This document shows, in pieces, positions 33,787 through 43,160 of a DNA stretch of 64,000 nucleotides. The notes under the pieces are model-generated. The model was not told where the DNA came from and searched no databases. It worked only from the letters and a program-made list of their open reading frames with translations. Source of the DNA: Peptoniphilaceae bacterium (lineage in GTDB: Bacteria; Bacillota; Clostridia; Tissierellales; Peptoniphilaceae). The stretch spans positions 28,513 to 92,512 of the forward strand of contig JAQYPV010000015.1 of NCBI GenBank assembly GCA_028726605.1, read 5' to 3'. Position 1 is the first letter of the stretch. The number at the start of each line of letters is the position of its first letter. The translations under genes were made by a program, and so were the position numbers.

Positions 33787-34155
33787 TTACAGCACTTCCG
33801 GCGCCAGTGAGATGATCTTCATATAGCCGTTCTGGCGAAGTTCACGAGTCACCGGCCCAAAAATACGGGTTCCGACGGGGTTCTTGTCATCTTTGATGAT
33901 GACAGCGGCATTGTCGTCAAACTTGATCACGCTGCCGTCTGCGCGACGCACGCCGTCCTTCGAGCGGACGACCACGGCCTTCACGACATCGCCTTTTTTC
34001 ACGGTGCCGCCCGGCGTGGCGTTCTTCACCGCGCAGCGAATGGTGTCGCCGATGTGCGCGTACTTACGACCCGTGCTGCCGATGACGTGAATGACCAACA
34101 GTTCCTTCGCGCCCGAGTTGTCGGCGACTTTTAAACGACTCTCCGTCTGTAACAT
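33787..34155 (-). CDS. rplN: 50S ribosomal protein L14
   Basis: 122 residues. [20 protein letters not shown] and [27 protein letters not shown] are diagnostic of L14, which binds near the silencing-factor site of 50S. Confidence 0.98.
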   Translation of the reverse strand: MLQTESRLKVADNSGAKELLVIHVIGSTGRKYAHIGDTIRCAVKNATPGGTVKKGDVVKAVVVRSKDGVRRADGSVIKFDDNAAVIIKDDKNPVGTRIFGPVTRELRQNGYMKIISLAPEVL

Positions 34156-34169
34156 AAAAGCCTCCTCCC

Positions 34170-34430
34170 TTACTTCGCTTCTTCGATGATCGAAACGAGA
34201 CGATAGCGCTTCGTCTTGGACAGCGGGCGGGTCTGCATGACCAGCACGTGATCGCCGACCTTCGCCTGATTGTTCTCATCGTGAGCCTTGATGCGAATGG
34301 TGCGCTTGACCATCTTGTGATACTGCGGATGTTTGACCAGGGTGGCGATTTCCACGACGATGGTCTTATCCATCTTATCGGAGACGACAATGCCCGTCGT
34401 CTGCGGGCGCTTTGATACACGATTCTCCAT
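34170..34430 (-). CDS. rpsQ: 30S ribosomal protein S17
   Basis: 86 residues, OB fold. [20 protein letters not shown] with [20 protein letters not shown]. Early 16S binding protein. Confidence 0.98.
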   Translation of the reverse strand: MENRVSKRPQTTGIVVSDKMDKTIVVEIATLVKHPQYHKMVKRTIRIKAHDENNQAKVGDHVLVMQTRPLSKTKRYRLVSIIEEAK

Positions 34431-34433
34431 GGA

Positions 34434-34640
34434 TTACGCCTCCTTCCGTGCAGCGATCGCCCGCTCCTGTTGCACTGTGCGAACGCGTGCGATGTCCTTT
34501 TTCACTGTTCCCACGGCGTGCGGGTTTTCCAGCTGACCGGTGGCAAGCTGAAACCGAAGATTAAAGAGTTCTTCCTTCAGGTCCTGCAGCTTCTGCGCCA
34601 GGTCCTGGTCGGAGAGATTGCGAATTTCAGTAGCTTTCAT
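34434..34640 (-). CDS. rpmC: 50S ribosomal protein L29
   Basis: 68 residues, two-helix protein at the exit tunnel: [40 protein letters not shown]. The start shares one base with the rplP stop (TAATG). Confidence 0.98.
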   Translation of the reverse strand: MKATEIRNLSDQDLAQKLQDLKEELFNLRFQLATGQLENPHAVGTVKKDIARVRTVQQERAIAARKEA

Positions 34641-35071
34641 TATTCGTCACCTTCCTGTCCCGGCTCCGTCCGTGCCACAAACTTCGTCTTCATCGGCAGC
34701 TTCGCCGCCGCCAGACGCATCGCTTCCTTGGCCGTGTCGTACGGGACACCAGCCATCTCAAACAGCATGCGGCCCGGTTTTACGACGGCCACCCAGTACT
34801 CCGGAGCACCTTTACCGGAACCCATACGCACTTCAGCCGGCTTCTTCGTGACCGGCTTGTCCGGGAACACTTTGATCCAAATATTACCGCCACGCTTGAT
34901 GTAGCGGGTCATCGCGCGTCGAGCGGCTTCGATCTGGTTGGCTGTCATCCAAGCTGGTTCCAGCGCCTGCAAGCCGTACTCGCCGTACGAGATGGTATTT
35001 CCGCGATGTGCCACGCCCTTCATGCGACCACGATGCACACGACGGCGTTTCACTCTTTTCGGCATTAACAT
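34640..35071 (-). CDS. rplP: 50S ribosomal protein L16
   Basis: 143 residues. [23 protein letters not shown] and [28 protein letters not shown], near the A-site tRNA. The start may be 35071 (MLMPK) or 35065 (MPKR); the family begins at MPKR. Confidence 0.97.
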   Translation of the reverse strand: MLMPKRVKRRRVHRGRMKGVAHRGNTISYGEYGLQALEPAWMTANQIEAARRAMTRYIKRGGNIWIKVFPDKPVTKKPAEVRMGSGKGAPEYWVAVVKPGRMLFEMAGVPYDTAKEAMRLAAAKLPMKTKFVARTEPGQEGDE

Positions 35072-35095
35072 AAAACGACCTCCTTATCCCGTCGC

Positions 35096-35923
35096 TCAGT
35101 TGTCGCGATGGGAGCGGTTTTCGTCATGACGACGGTTCCCCTGTCCTTCACGGCGTCCGCCGCGATCCCCTCTGCGATTCTGACCATCGTTGCGATTGCC
35201 GCGACGGTTTCCACGTCCATGCTCACTGTCGTTGCGGCGGCGGCCACGACGTTCGTTGCGACGCTGCGGCTTGGGCATCTCGGCTTCCTTCATGCCCGGA
35301 AGCACTTCGCCGATGTAGATCCACACCTTGATGCCGATGGCACCTGCGGTCGTGCGCGCTGTGGCCTGACCATAGCGGATGTCAGCACGAAGCGTCTGCA
35401 GCGGGATGGTGCCTTCCGAATAGTGCTCAGCACGGGCGATATCGGCGCCGTTCAGACGACCAGCGGCCACGGTCTTAATGCCCTTGGCGCCTGCGCGCAT
35501 GGTGCGCTGAATGGCCTGCTTCATCGCACGGCGAAACGCCACGCGGTTTTCGAGGTCCGCCGCGATGCGCTCGGCTTGGAGCTGGGCATCCAGATCCGGC
35601 GAGGTGATCTCCTCGACGTTGATGAGGACCGTTTTATTCGTCATCTTCTCGAGTCGCTTCTTGAGCTCTTCGACAGACGTGCCGCCCTTGCCGATGACGA
35701 CGCCGGGCTTGCCGGTGAAGATCGTCACGCGGACGCGACCCACGGTGCGCTCAATTTTGATGTCCGAAATGCCGGCCTCGAAGAGTTCTTTTTTGATCAG
35801 CGTGCGGATCTTGTGATCTTCTTCGATCAGTTTGGAGAAGTTTTCGCGATTGGCATACCAATTGGAATCCCAGTCCTTGATCACTCCGACACGCATTCCC
35901 TTCGGATGTACTTTTTGACCCAT
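35096..35923 (-). CDS. rpsC: 30S ribosomal protein S3 with Arg/Gly/Asn-rich extension
   Basis: 275 residues against a usual 210-235. Residues 1 to about 215 are normal S3 (KH domain with [20 protein letters not shown]). The last 55 or so are low-complexity [20 protein letters not shown]-type sequence, probably a disordered RNA-contacting tail at the mRNA entry tunnel. Its ATG overlaps the rplV stop by one base. Confidence 0.97.
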   Translation of the reverse strand: MGQKVHPKGMRVGVIKDWDSNWYANRENFSKLIEEDHKIRTLIKKELFEAGISDIKIERTVGRVRVTIFTGKPGVVIGKGGTSVEELKKRLEKMTNKTVLINVEEITSPDLDAQLQAERIAADLENRVAFRRAMKQAIQRTMRAGAKGIKTVAAGRLNGADIARAEHYSEGTIPLQTLRADIRYGQATARTTAGAIGIKVWIYIGEVLPGMKEAEMPKPQRRNERRGRRRNDSEHGRGNRRGNRNDGQNRRGDRGGRREGQGNRRHDENRSHRDN

Positions 35924-36270
35924 TAGCGCTCTTCCTCCTCTTGTTCACTGACCACAACGCCGACATGCGATGTTCTCTTGAGAATCGGATAGGCTGCGCC
36001 CTTCGCCTTCGGGTGCCAGCGCTTCATCGTCGGGCCGTCATTCGCATAGGCCATCGTGACGACTAAGTCGTCGCGATCGAGGCTCAGATTGTTCTCCGCA
36101 TTGGCCACGGCCGAACGCAGGACATCTTCCAGGATTTTGGCGCCGCGCTTCGGCGTGAAACGCAAGATCGTCAGCGCCTCGTCCACCTTTTTGCCGCGGA
36201 TCTCACGGGCGATGTAGTTCACCTTGCGCGGCGAGATGCGGACGTATTTTGCTTCTGCTTTAGCTTGCAT
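35923..36270 (-). CDS. rplV: 50S ribosomal protein L22
   Basis: 115 residues. [25 protein letters not shown] and [20 protein letters not shown]; the beta hairpin [13 protein letters not shown] lines the exit tunnel where macrolides bind. Confidence 0.98.
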   Translation of the reverse strand: MQAKAEAKYVRISPRKVNYIAREIRGKKVDEALTILRFTPKRGAKILEDVLRSAVANAENNLSLDRDDLVVTMAYANDGPTMKRWHPKAKGAAYPILKRTSHVGVVVSEQEEEER

Positions 36271-36279
36271 TGTCCCCTC

Positions 36280-36564
36280 CTAGCGTACGCCGGTCTGCTT
36301 GTCCGACTTCGCCACATGACCTTTGTACGTGCGGGTCGGCACGAACTCGCCCAGCTTGTGACCCACCATGTCTTCGGTGATGTAGATGGGCACGTGTTTG
36401 CGTCCGTCATGCACGGCAATCGTGTGGCCGACAAACTGCGGGAAGATCGTCGAGCGGCGTGACCACGTCTTGATCACTTGCTTCTTATTGGATTCGTTCA
36501 GGGCCTCCACCTTTTTCATCAGGTGGTCATCCACAAACGGCCCCTTTTTTAAAGATCTGCTCAT
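36280..36564 (-). CDS. rpsS: 30S ribosomal protein S19
   Basis: 94 residues. [20 protein letters not shown] and [36 protein letters not shown], canonical. Confidence 0.98.
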   Translation of the reverse strand: MSRSLKKGPFVDDHLMKKVEALNESNKKQVIKTWSRRSTIFPQFVGHTIAVHDGRKHVPIYITEDMVGHKLGEFVPTRTYKGHVAKSDKQTGVR

Positions 36565-36576
36565 CGCTTCCTCCTA

Positions 36577-37404
36577 TTACTTCGTCCGGCGACGGACAAT
36601 CATGTTATCCGATTGCTTCTTGCCGCGAGTCTTGACGCCACGCGACTTCTTGCCCCACGGCGTCATCGGCGCCGGACGGCCAACAGGCGCGCGTCCTTCA
36701 CCACCGCCGTGCGGATGGTCGACCGGGTTCATCGCCGAGCCGCGCACGTGCGGCTTGCGGCCGAGGTAGCGTTTCTTTCCGGCTTTGCCCAAGCGCACCA
36801 GACCGTGATCGGCATTGCCGACCGCGCCAATGGTGGCTTTGCAGTCCAGCGGGATCAGGCGGTATTCGCCGGAGGGCATGCGCAGCTGCGCGTACTTGCC
36901 TTCCTTCGCCATCAACTGGGCTTCGGCACCCGCCGTGCGCACCAGCTGACCGCCCTTGCCGGGCTTCATCTCGATGTTGTGGACGATCTGACCGACCGGA
37001 ATGTAGCGCAACGGCAGGGCATTGCCGACGGTGATGTCGACGTTCTCGCCGGACTCCACGCGCATCCCCACGGTCAGGCCGCGCGGCGCGATGATGTAGC
37101 GCTTTTCGCCGTCCGCGTACACCAGAAGCGCGATGTTGGCGGAGCGGTTCGGATCGTATTCGATGGACTTCACGGTCGCCGGGATGTTGTCCTTGTTGCG
37201 CTTGAAGTCGATGATGCGGTAGCGACGCTTGGTGCCGCCGCCTCTAAAGCGCAAGGTCGTACGTCCGTTGTTGGCGCGGCCGCCGCTGCGCTTCAAATTC
37301 GTCGTCAAGGATTTTTCCGGCGTCGTCTTGGTGATCTCCTCAAAGGTCGACACGCGCATCACGCGACGGCCGGCCGATGTCGGTTTATATCTTCTGATTC
37401 CCAT
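36577..37404 (-). CDS. rplB: 50S ribosomal protein L2
   Basis: 275 residues, central to peptidyl-transferase assembly. [34 protein letters not shown] and the basic C terminus are classical. Confidence 0.98.
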   Translation of the reverse strand: MGIRRYKPTSAGRRVMRVSTFEEITKTTPEKSLTTNLKRSGGRANNGRTTLRFRGGGTKRRYRIIDFKRNKDNIPATVKSIEYDPNRSANIALLVYADGEKRYIIAPRGLTVGMRVESGENVDITVGNALPLRYIPVGQIVHNIEMKPGKGGQLVRTAGAEAQLMAKEGKYAQLRMPSGEYRLIPLDCKATIGAVGNADHGLVRLGKAGKKRYLGRKPHVRGSAMNPVDHPHGGGEGRAPVGRPAPMTPWGKKSRGVKTRGKKQSDNMIVRRRTK

Positions 37405-37413
37405 ACGTCCCCC

Positions 37414-37707
37414 TTACATGCCTTCGAAGAACTCGATCTCTTTCGAGTCTTCCGTGAGGGTGACGATGGCTTTCTTCCAATCCGACCCTTTGGTCTGGCG
37501 CATCCCCACGCGGCGCATCTTCCCCTTCATGGTCATGGTGTGCACTTTTTTCACCTTAACGCCTTCGAACGCCGCTTCTACAGCGTGGCGAATCTCGGCC
37601 TTGTTGCTCTTCAAATCGACGCGGAACGTGTACTTGTTTTCCGCCATGTCCTCCATCGTCTTCTCCGTGACGACCGGAGCGATAATGATGTCATAGGGCG
37701 TTTTCAT
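37414..37707 (-). CDS. rplW: 50S ribosomal protein L23
   Basis: 97 residues. YDIIIAPVVTEKTMEDMAENKYTFRV, docking site for trigger factor and SRP at the tunnel exit. Overlaps rplD by 4 bp (ATGA). Confidence 0.98.
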   Translation of the reverse strand: MKTPYDIIIAPVVTEKTMEDMAENKYTFRVDLKSNKAEIRHAVEAAFEGVKVKKVHTMTMKGKMRRVGMRQTKGSDWKKAIVTLTEDSKEIEFFEGM

Positions 37708-38330
37708 GCGTGAAAGACCTCCTGTGCCTTCAAGACCGCATCCTTGGTCATGATCAGCGAGTCAAAACGCAGGAGATCATAGACGTTGATGCTGTCCACC
37801 ACGACGGTCTCGACCGTCGGGATATTTCTAAAGGAACGCGCGAGCGTTTCGTCCGCCTCACCCAGGACGATGTAGGCTTTTTGGTCCGCCTTCACAGCCT
37901 TGAGCACTTCGGCAGCCTGTTTCGTGCTGAAGGCATCCAGTTTCAGCGCATCCAGTACGATGAGTTCGTCGTCGCGTACTTTCGATGTCAACACCGACTT
38001 CAGCGCCAGACGGCGTACTTTCTTTGGTGTGGTGTAACGGTAGCTTCTCGGCTTCACCGCAAAGACCATGCCGCCGCCGCGCCAGTTCGGCTGCGTGCGC
38101 GAACCGGCGCGCGCCCGGCCGGTGCCCTTTTGACGGTAGGGTTTCTTGCCGCCGCCGCGCACTTCCGCGCGCGTTTTTGCAGACTGCGTTCCCTGGCGGC
38201 GATTCGCTAAGATGTTCTTGACGACGGTATAGACGGCATGCGCATTGACGTCGACATCGAACAATTCCGGAGCCAGCTCCAGATCGCCGACAACTTCGCC
38301 GGTCTGACTCAATACATTCACTTTTGGCAT
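37704..38330 (-). CDS. rplD: 50S ribosomal protein L4
   Basis: 208 residues. QGTQSAKTRAEVRGGGKKPYRQKGTGRARAG loop and LRFDSLIMTKDAV at the C terminus. In some bacteria L4 also represses its own S10 operon through the leader. Confidence 0.98.
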   Translation of the reverse strand: MPKVNVLSQTGEVVGDLELAPELFDVDVNAHAVYTVVKNILANRRQGTQSAKTRAEVRGGGKKPYRQKGTGRARAGSRTQPNWRGGGMVFAVKPRSYRYTTPKKVRRLALKSVLTSKVRDDELIVLDALKLDAFSTKQAAEVLKAVKADQKAYIVLGEADETLARSFRNIPTVETVVVDSINVYDLLRFDSLIMTKDAVLKAQEVFHA

Positions 38331-38341
38331 TTCCGTCCTCC

Positions 38342-38983
38342 TTACTTCTTCGCCTTCGGCGCCTTCTTGGCTTCGCGAATGGTCACGAGGCCACCCTTCG
38401 GTCCCGGAACTGCGCCTTTGACGAGGATCATGTGATTCTCCGCATCCACGCGCACGACCGTCAGATTCTGGACGGTGACTCGATCATGGCCCATCTTGCC
38501 CGATCCCTTGGTACCGGGGAAGACGCGTGCAGGATAGGTGCCCGCGGCGCGAGCGCCGCCGACGCGATGCGATTTCGAGCCGTGGCCCATCGGCCCGCGG
38601 CCGTAATTCCAACGGCGAATGGCGCCTTGCGTGCCTTTTCCTTTCGATGTGCCGATCACGTCGATCACATCGCCTGCCGCAAACTGCGTGACGTCCAATT
38701 CCTGACCGAGCTCGTAGTGTTCGTCGGCGGTCGTCGGGATCTCGCGGAGCGTCTTTTTGAGTGCCACGTTTGCCTTGCGGAAGTGGCCCTTGATGGGCTT
38801 CGTCACGTGCTTTTCGCGCACATCGCCATAGCCCACCTGCACGGCGTTGTAGCCGTCAGTCTCTTCGGTCTTGACTTGGGTGACGACCACTGGGCCCGCC
38901 TGGACCACCGTCACCGGCGTCACGACGCCGCTGTCGTCGAAAATCTGCGTCATGCCGATTTTCTTACCTAAAATACTCTTCAT
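38342..38983 (-). CDS. rplC: 50S ribosomal protein L3
   Basis: 213 residues from ATG 38983 (MKSILGKKIGMTQIF); the ORF-track entry starts 24 codons early. GSKSHRVGGARAAGTYPARVFPGTKGSGKMG is the core loop. Confidence 0.98.
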   Translation of the reverse strand: MKSILGKKIGMTQIFDDSGVVTPVTVVQAGPVVVTQVKTEETDGYNAVQVGYGDVREKHVTKPIKGHFRKANVALKKTLREIPTTADEHYELGQELDVTQFAAGDVIDVIGTSKGKGTQGAIRRWNYGRGPMGHGSKSHRVGGARAAGTYPARVFPGTKGSGKMGHDRVTVQNLTVVRVDAENHMILVKGAVPGPKGGLVTIREAKKAPKAKK

Positions 38984-39029
38984 AGTGCCTCCTTTACAGC
39001 GGATCGCTTGCGCGATCATACTAATGGGG

Positions 39030-39338
39030 TTACAGTCGGATCTCGATGTCCACACCCGCCGGCAAGTTGAGCTTCTTCAACGCATCCAATGTCTTGGCAT
39101 TGGGGTTGATGATGTCGATCAAACGCTTGTGCGTTCTCTGCTCGAACTGCTCGCGCGAGTCTTTGTACTTGTGGGTCGCACGCAAAATCGTGATGATTTC
39201 TTTGTCCGTCGGCAACGGGATCGGTCCCGAGACCTCAGCGCCCGAGCGCTTGCACGCCTCGACGATTTTCTCCGCCGACGCATCGATGACTTCGTGATCG
39301 TACGCGCGAAGTCTGATTCTGATCTTCTGATTCGCCAT
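39030..39338 (-). CDS. rpsJ: 30S ribosomal protein S10
   Basis: 102 residues, head protein that also acts as the NusE antitermination factor. [23 protein letters not shown] and [26 protein letters not shown]. First gene of the superoperon; SD CAAGGAGG 6 nt upstream. Confidence 0.98.
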   Translation of the reverse strand: MANQKIRIRLRAYDHEVIDASAEKIVEACKRSGAEVSGPIPLPTDKEIITILRATHKYKDSREQFEQRTHKRLIDIINPNAKTLDALKKLNLPAGVDIEIRL

Positions 39339-39644
39339 TCAATCCTCCTTGGTTTGTGCGCTCCGCCTGCATGTTCGCTTCCTGCGAAATCCCGCGTTTT
39401 GGGCTTTCACGTCTGCTTTTGTCACAGCGGCGTCGCGCCGGTTCCCGATACACTGAGCCGGGCGTGTCCTCCTCCGGCCTTAAAAAAAGAAATACCGGTC
39501 GCCGTCGTCCGAATCGTGTCGAACTGCTCCGCGGAAATTCCCTCGGTTTACATCGTTTCCCTCAGCACCTTGGAAAGCCAAAGCCTTTGAGAGTCCTTCG
39601 ACGTCCGAGCAACCTCCCGTTTCATCGCCCGTATTTCTAGACAC
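39339..39644 (-). promoter_or_regulatory. Roughly 300-nt untranslated leader of the S10 operon
   Basis: Between the predicted transcription start and rpsJ. The minus strand contains GACACGCCCGGCTCAGTGTA then TCGGGAACCGGCGCGACGCC, which can form G+C-rich hairpins, and an internal run TTTCTTTTTTT. Length and position suit an autoregulatory or attenuation leader. Open frames inside it have no SD and no homology I recognise. Confidence 0.5.
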
Positions 39645-39650
39645 CGAAGT

Positions 39651-39679
39651 ATTGTAAAGGCAAACCCCCTGCGGCGCAA
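39651..39679 (-). promoter_or_regulatory. Promoter of the S10-spc-alpha superoperon
   Basis: Minus strand TTGCGC, 17-nt spacer, TACAAT; transcription would start near 39644. No other convincing promoter was seen inside the 15-kb operon. Confidence 0.75.
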
Positions 39680-39855
39680 GGGCTTTATAGCAAGTAACTG
39701 TACTTTAGATGTTTTTAATGCAGATTGGTGCTTTTCTTCTGGCAAGAATTTTTCTGGCAGGCATTTAAGGCAATCACGCTTTTGCAACTTTTCTTTCGGG
39801 AGTCCTTCTTTCTCGCCTGTCTTCCCCAAAGTTTTCCTTCGGGCGCCTTTCCTTT

Positions 39856-39906
39856 ATATAGCCTCTGCATCTGCCAAAAAAGAATCATATAGCCTCTGCA
39901 TCTGCC
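39856..39906. repeat. 20-bp direct repeat with 31-bp period
   Basis: ATATAGCCTCTGCATCTGCC occurs twice exactly, each followed by an A-run (AAAAAAG, then CAAAAAAAAAA). It lies upstream of the S10 promoter in a non-coding stretch. A further hairpin GCGGCAGC...GCTGCCGC sits at about 40019-40042. Confidence 0.85.
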
Positions 39907-40042
39907 CAAAAAAAAAATCACTCCATCTGTCAGCAGTACAGTGGCCTTATCGAAGTGTCCTAACGCCGCCCAACAATGCTGGAGACTTAGATCAGCTATC
40001 CCTAACCGTCGGCGCGATGCGGCAGCGTCAACGAAGCTGCCG

Positions 40043-40333
40043 CGCAGTTCAAACGGAAAATAATTCTGATTCAACTACCGTTTTTGGCGAAAACGAAGTT
40101 CAATTTCTTATTTTCTCGGAAAAAACCACGAAAATTCGCAAATTCGTAGTTCATCTCCTCATTTTTTCAGATTGAACTACAAATTTCGCCAAAACGCAGT
40201 TCAATCAGTTTTTTTTCTGATTCGAACGAGCGAAAAGGGCCAAATCCGTCGTTCGATTTTCCTTATTTCCCATTTGAACCACGATTTCGCCAAAATCAGT
40301 CGTTCAATTCTGATTTTCTTCAATTTGAACTAC
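40043..40333. repeat. AT-rich array of about six imperfect hairpin units (array B)
   Basis: Same design as array A: CGTAGTTCATCTCCTCATTT to TTTCAGATTGAACTAC, then spacer AAATTTCGCCAAAA, then CGCAGTTCAATCAG to CTGATTCGAACGAG, and so on. Period about 51 nt, total 291 bp against 293 in array A. The spacers share TTTCGCCAAAA or its reverse complement. No ORF with an SD. Confidence 0.88.
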
Positions 40334-40344
40334 AACCTGCACTG

Positions 40345-40556
40345 ACGCGCGCATATCACTCGCACAAACATTCGCGGACGGTATACCTCAGACGCGGCGC
40401 AGCATCAACCCCGGCAAAACGCGCGCAACCGCTTGCGATGACGCGACTCACCAAACGCAGCACAGCGGCGTCTGCACAACACGCGCAATCTCTCACCATG
40501 TCGCCATACGCCACCACGCCATCACATCACCGCATCATCGCCATGCCACCACTCCA
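40345..40556. other. Non-coding G+C-rich stretch after the M20 gene
   Basis: Contains a degenerate CATCACGCCA/CACCACGCCA-type simple repeat just after the amidohydrolase stop (40510-40556). I see no terminator with a T-run and no gene. Confidence 0.5.
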
Positions 40557-41720
40557 TCACGCCATCTTCTGCTTGTTCTCCACAAATTCCGCCCGAATCT
40601 GCGCCATGAGTTCCGGTTGCTCGATGAGGTCCACCACGCTCAGTGTCAAAATCTCCGCGGCGTAGCTGATGGCATCATGCGCCTCGTCGCTCTTGCCGTA
40701 GTCCAAAAACGTCTGGCTATGGCTGGCCGTGCCCGTGGGCACAAACGCCGTGCGAATGCACGAACCTGGCACCTCGTACATGACATTCGAGAAGTCACTG
40801 GACCCCGTCTTCTGCCGCGGCGGCGTCTGACGCGGCGCATCGACACATTTCGCCTTCTCCATCAAAAGGCCGTTCAACGTCAAGTTCGGAATCTTGTTGT
40901 TCAAGCGGTCGCCCCACCGGATCTCCACCTCCGTCTCCGTCATGAGCGCCGCGCCACGCAAGACACTCTCCACACGCTTCTCCACCGTGTTCAGGTAATC
41001 GCGCGAATACGACCGAAGCGAGAACTTCGCGCGCGCCGTGGCCGGCACCACGTTCGCGGGACCCGGACTCTCCAGAATGGTGTAGTGCATGCGCACATCG
41101 TCGCGCACATGCTCCCGCAAAAACTCCGTCCCCTGGAACGCCAAAAGCAGCGCGTCCAACGCACTGCGCCCCTCTTCCGGCCTCAGCGCCGCATGCGCAC
41201 TCTTGCCGTGGTAGATGACTTCCAAGTTCGTCAACGCCAGCGACTTGATGTCCGTCGTCGTGTCCGGCGCGCCATGCATCATGAGCGCGACGTCGAGCTC
41301 CTTCATGTACCCCTTTTCGAGCATCCGGAGCTTGCCGTGCGTCGTCTCTTCAGCCGGCGTGCCGTAGACCGTGAGGCGATACGGCGCCGCCGGGCTGTGG
41401 TTCAAAATGGTCTCCACCGTCAGCAAAATGCTCGGCGCTTGCAGGTGATGGCTACACGCGTGCCCCAGCCCCTCCAGCGCATCGTACTCGCAGAGCAGTC
41501 CGATGTTGGGACCGCCCGTGCCGTGGTCAAGCGTCGCCTTGAACGCCGTCTGCAGCCCCGCAATGCCCAACTCCACCTCAAAGCCCAGTTCCTTCAGCCG
41601 ATCCGTGATCGTCTGGGACGCGAAAAACTCGCAGTTTCCCAGCTCCGGTCGATCGAAAAACGCATCCGCCATCTCAATGTAGCGGTCACGATGGCTCATG
41701 ACAAACTCATGCAACGCCAT
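40557..41720 (-). CDS. M20 family amidohydrolase (AbgB/N-acyl amino acid hydrolase type)
   Basis: 387 residues. Di-metal hydrolase of the M20D branch: metal/catalytic signatures EYDALEGLGHACSHHLQ, TPAEETTHGK and MMHGAPDTT, with a dimerisation insert (about 170-280). It likely removes an acyl group or splits an amide such as p-aminobenzoyl-glutamate or an N-acyl amino acid; substrate not determinable. The ATG at 41720 (MALHEFVMSH) follows AAAGGGGAATTT. It lies 24 bp downstream of a YfcC-type carrier, so a transport-and-hydrolyse operon is likely. Confidence 0.85.
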   Translation of the reverse strand: MALHEFVMSHRDRYIEMADAFFDRPELGNCEFFASQTITDRLKELGFEVELGIAGLQTAFKATLDHGTGGPNIGLLCEYDALEGLGHACSHHLQAPSILLTVETILNHSPAAPYRLTVYGTPAEETTHGKLRMLEKGYMKELDVALMMHGAPDTTTDIKSLALTNLEVIYHGKSAHAALRPEEGRSALDALLLAFQGTEFLREHVRDDVRMHYTILESPGPANVVPATARAKFSLRSYSRDYLNTVEKRVESVLRGAALMTETEVEIRWGDRLNNKIPNLTLNGLLMEKAKCVDAPRQTPPRQKTGSSDFSNVMYEVPGSCIRTAFVPTGTASHSQTFLDYGKSDEAHDAISYAAEILTLSVVDLIEQPELMAQIRAEFVENKQKMA

Positions 41721-41744
41721 AAATTCCCCTTTCCGTTTCAAGCA

Positions 41745-43160
41745 TCAGACGTGGTGGAACACCGGCGCCATCAACACGAATGCGCACGACAGCAAGTACC
41801 AGATCACGAACATCTTCCAGAAGTACGAGATCCACTTTTCATACGGCACGTTGGCCGCACCCAAGATTCCCATGAGCGCCGACGACGTGGGTACGATGTA
41901 GTTACCGAAGCCATCGCCGAAGCAAAACGCCGTGATGACCGCCTGGCGCGACATTCCGATGGCGTCGGCAATGGGCAGGAACACCGGCATCACGATAGCC
42001 GCCTGACCCGAACCCGACGTCAACACCAGGTTGATGAGGAAGTTGGTCGTGAGCATCGAGAGACTCTGGAGCGGCCGCGGAATGTACTGGATAACGTTGA
42101 TGAGGAAGTTCACCACCGTGTCGATGATCATGCCCGCTTCCATGATGTTGCCGATGGAGCGCGCCACACCGATGATGAGCACGGCGCCCGTCATCTTCTT
42201 GACGCCATCCACGAAGTCCTTGGCGATGGTGGACGGCGACGACCCGGCGAGAAAGCCCGCGACGATGGCCAGCACCAAGAACGCCGCCGCTATCTCGCGC
42301 ATGTCCCAATCCCACGCGGCCCCACCGTAGACGATGAGCGCCATCGTGCCAAAGAGCGCCAAGATGATGAGCACCCGGCGAAAGTTGAGCGCGCCGTAGG
42401 AGTCCAAGTCCTTGCCTTCGAAGATGTTGTTGTTCTGATCCAGTTCGTACATGATGGACGCCTGCGGGTTCTTCTGGATCTTACGCGCGTAGAGCATGAG
42501 CCAGGCGATGGACACCACGAGGAACACGACGAAGGCGGCAAAGCGGTAGTTTAAGCCCGAATACGGTTCCAGTCCCGCAATGCTCTGCGAGAGCAGCGTC
42601 GTACTGGGCTGGAACATACCGGTCGAAAAGCCCACCGCGCCGCCGAAGATGATGATGGAGACGCCGACCAGCGAGTCCAAGCCCAGCGAGTACGCAATGA
42701 GCACCGTCATCGGGGCGAAGGCGATAAAGGTGTTGACGCCGATGGTCGTACAGAGCGCCGCAAACATCACCGTCAAAATGGGGATGAACCAAATGCCCTT
42801 GTCCTTCGCCTTCCGAACCATCTGCGCCACGGTCGACTGGAACGCGCCGCTCTTAATGATGATGGAAAAGGCCGCGCCGGAGAACATGATCATCAGGAGC
42901 AGATCCATGTTGTCGATAAACGCGTCCGCAATGAGACCCGGCACATCGAGCGGTGAAACCGCGTGCGATTCAATCGTCTGGAATGACCCCGGCACGATGA
43001 CCTTCTTCCCTGCCGCGTTTTCCACGCGCTCAAATTCCCCAGCGGGAATGATCCACGTGAGCGCCATGATGATGAGCACCATGGCCATCAAAATGACCAG
43101 TGAATGCGGCATCTTGAAGTGCTTCTTCTCCTTGACCGGAGCTTCATTATATTTTGCCAT
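41745..43160 (-). CDS. YfcC/DcuC-superfamily membrane carrier
   Basis: 471 residues, about 11-12 spans, YfcC-type (COG1288, ion-transporter superfamily). Features are the N-terminal MALTWIIPAGEFERV typical of the family, TTIGVNTFIAFAPMTVLIAYSLG, GFSTGMFQPSTTLL, LTSGSGQAAIVMPVFLPIAD and DGFGNYIVPTSSALMGILGAANVPYEKW near the C terminus. Members are annotated as basic amino acid, arginine/ornithine or short-chain substrate carriers; here the partner M20 hydrolase suggests an N-acyl or peptide-like substrate. SD GAGGAG before ATG. A fragment of a related carrier C terminus lies at 63.62-63.74 kb. Confidence 0.85.
   Translation of the reverse strand: MAKYNEAPVKEKKHFKMPHSLVILMAMVLIIMALTWIIPAGEFERVENAAGKKVIVPGSFQTIESHAVSPLDVPGLIADAFIDNMDLLLMIMFSGAAFSIIIKSGAFQSTVAQMVRKAKDKGIWFIPILTVMFAALCTTIGVNTFIAFAPMTVLIAYSLGLDSLVGVSIIIFGGAVGFSTGMFQPSTTLLSQSIAGLEPYSGLNYRFAAFVVFLVVSIAWLMLYARKIQKNPQASIMYELDQNNNIFEGKDLDSYGALNFRRVLIILALFGTMALIVYGGAAWDWDMREIAAAFLVLAIVAGFLAGSSPSTIAKDFVDGVKKMTGAVLIIGVARSIGNIMEAGMIIDTVVNFLINVIQYIPRPLQSLSMLTTNFLINLVLTSGSGQAAIVMPVFLPIADAIGMSRQAVITAFCFGDGFGNYIVPTSSALMGILGAANVPYEKWISYFWKMFVIWYLLSCAFVLMAPVFHHV

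Noticed and set aside
39548-39829. 93-residue ORF over the S10 promoter and leader
   Set aside because: It would overlap the -35/-10 boxes, lacks an SD and resembles no protein I know.
40617-42554. 645-residue plus-strand ORF opposite the M20 and carrier genes
   Set aside because: Spans two real genes and their boundary on the other strand; composition typical of antisense shadow (Arg/His/Asp-rich).
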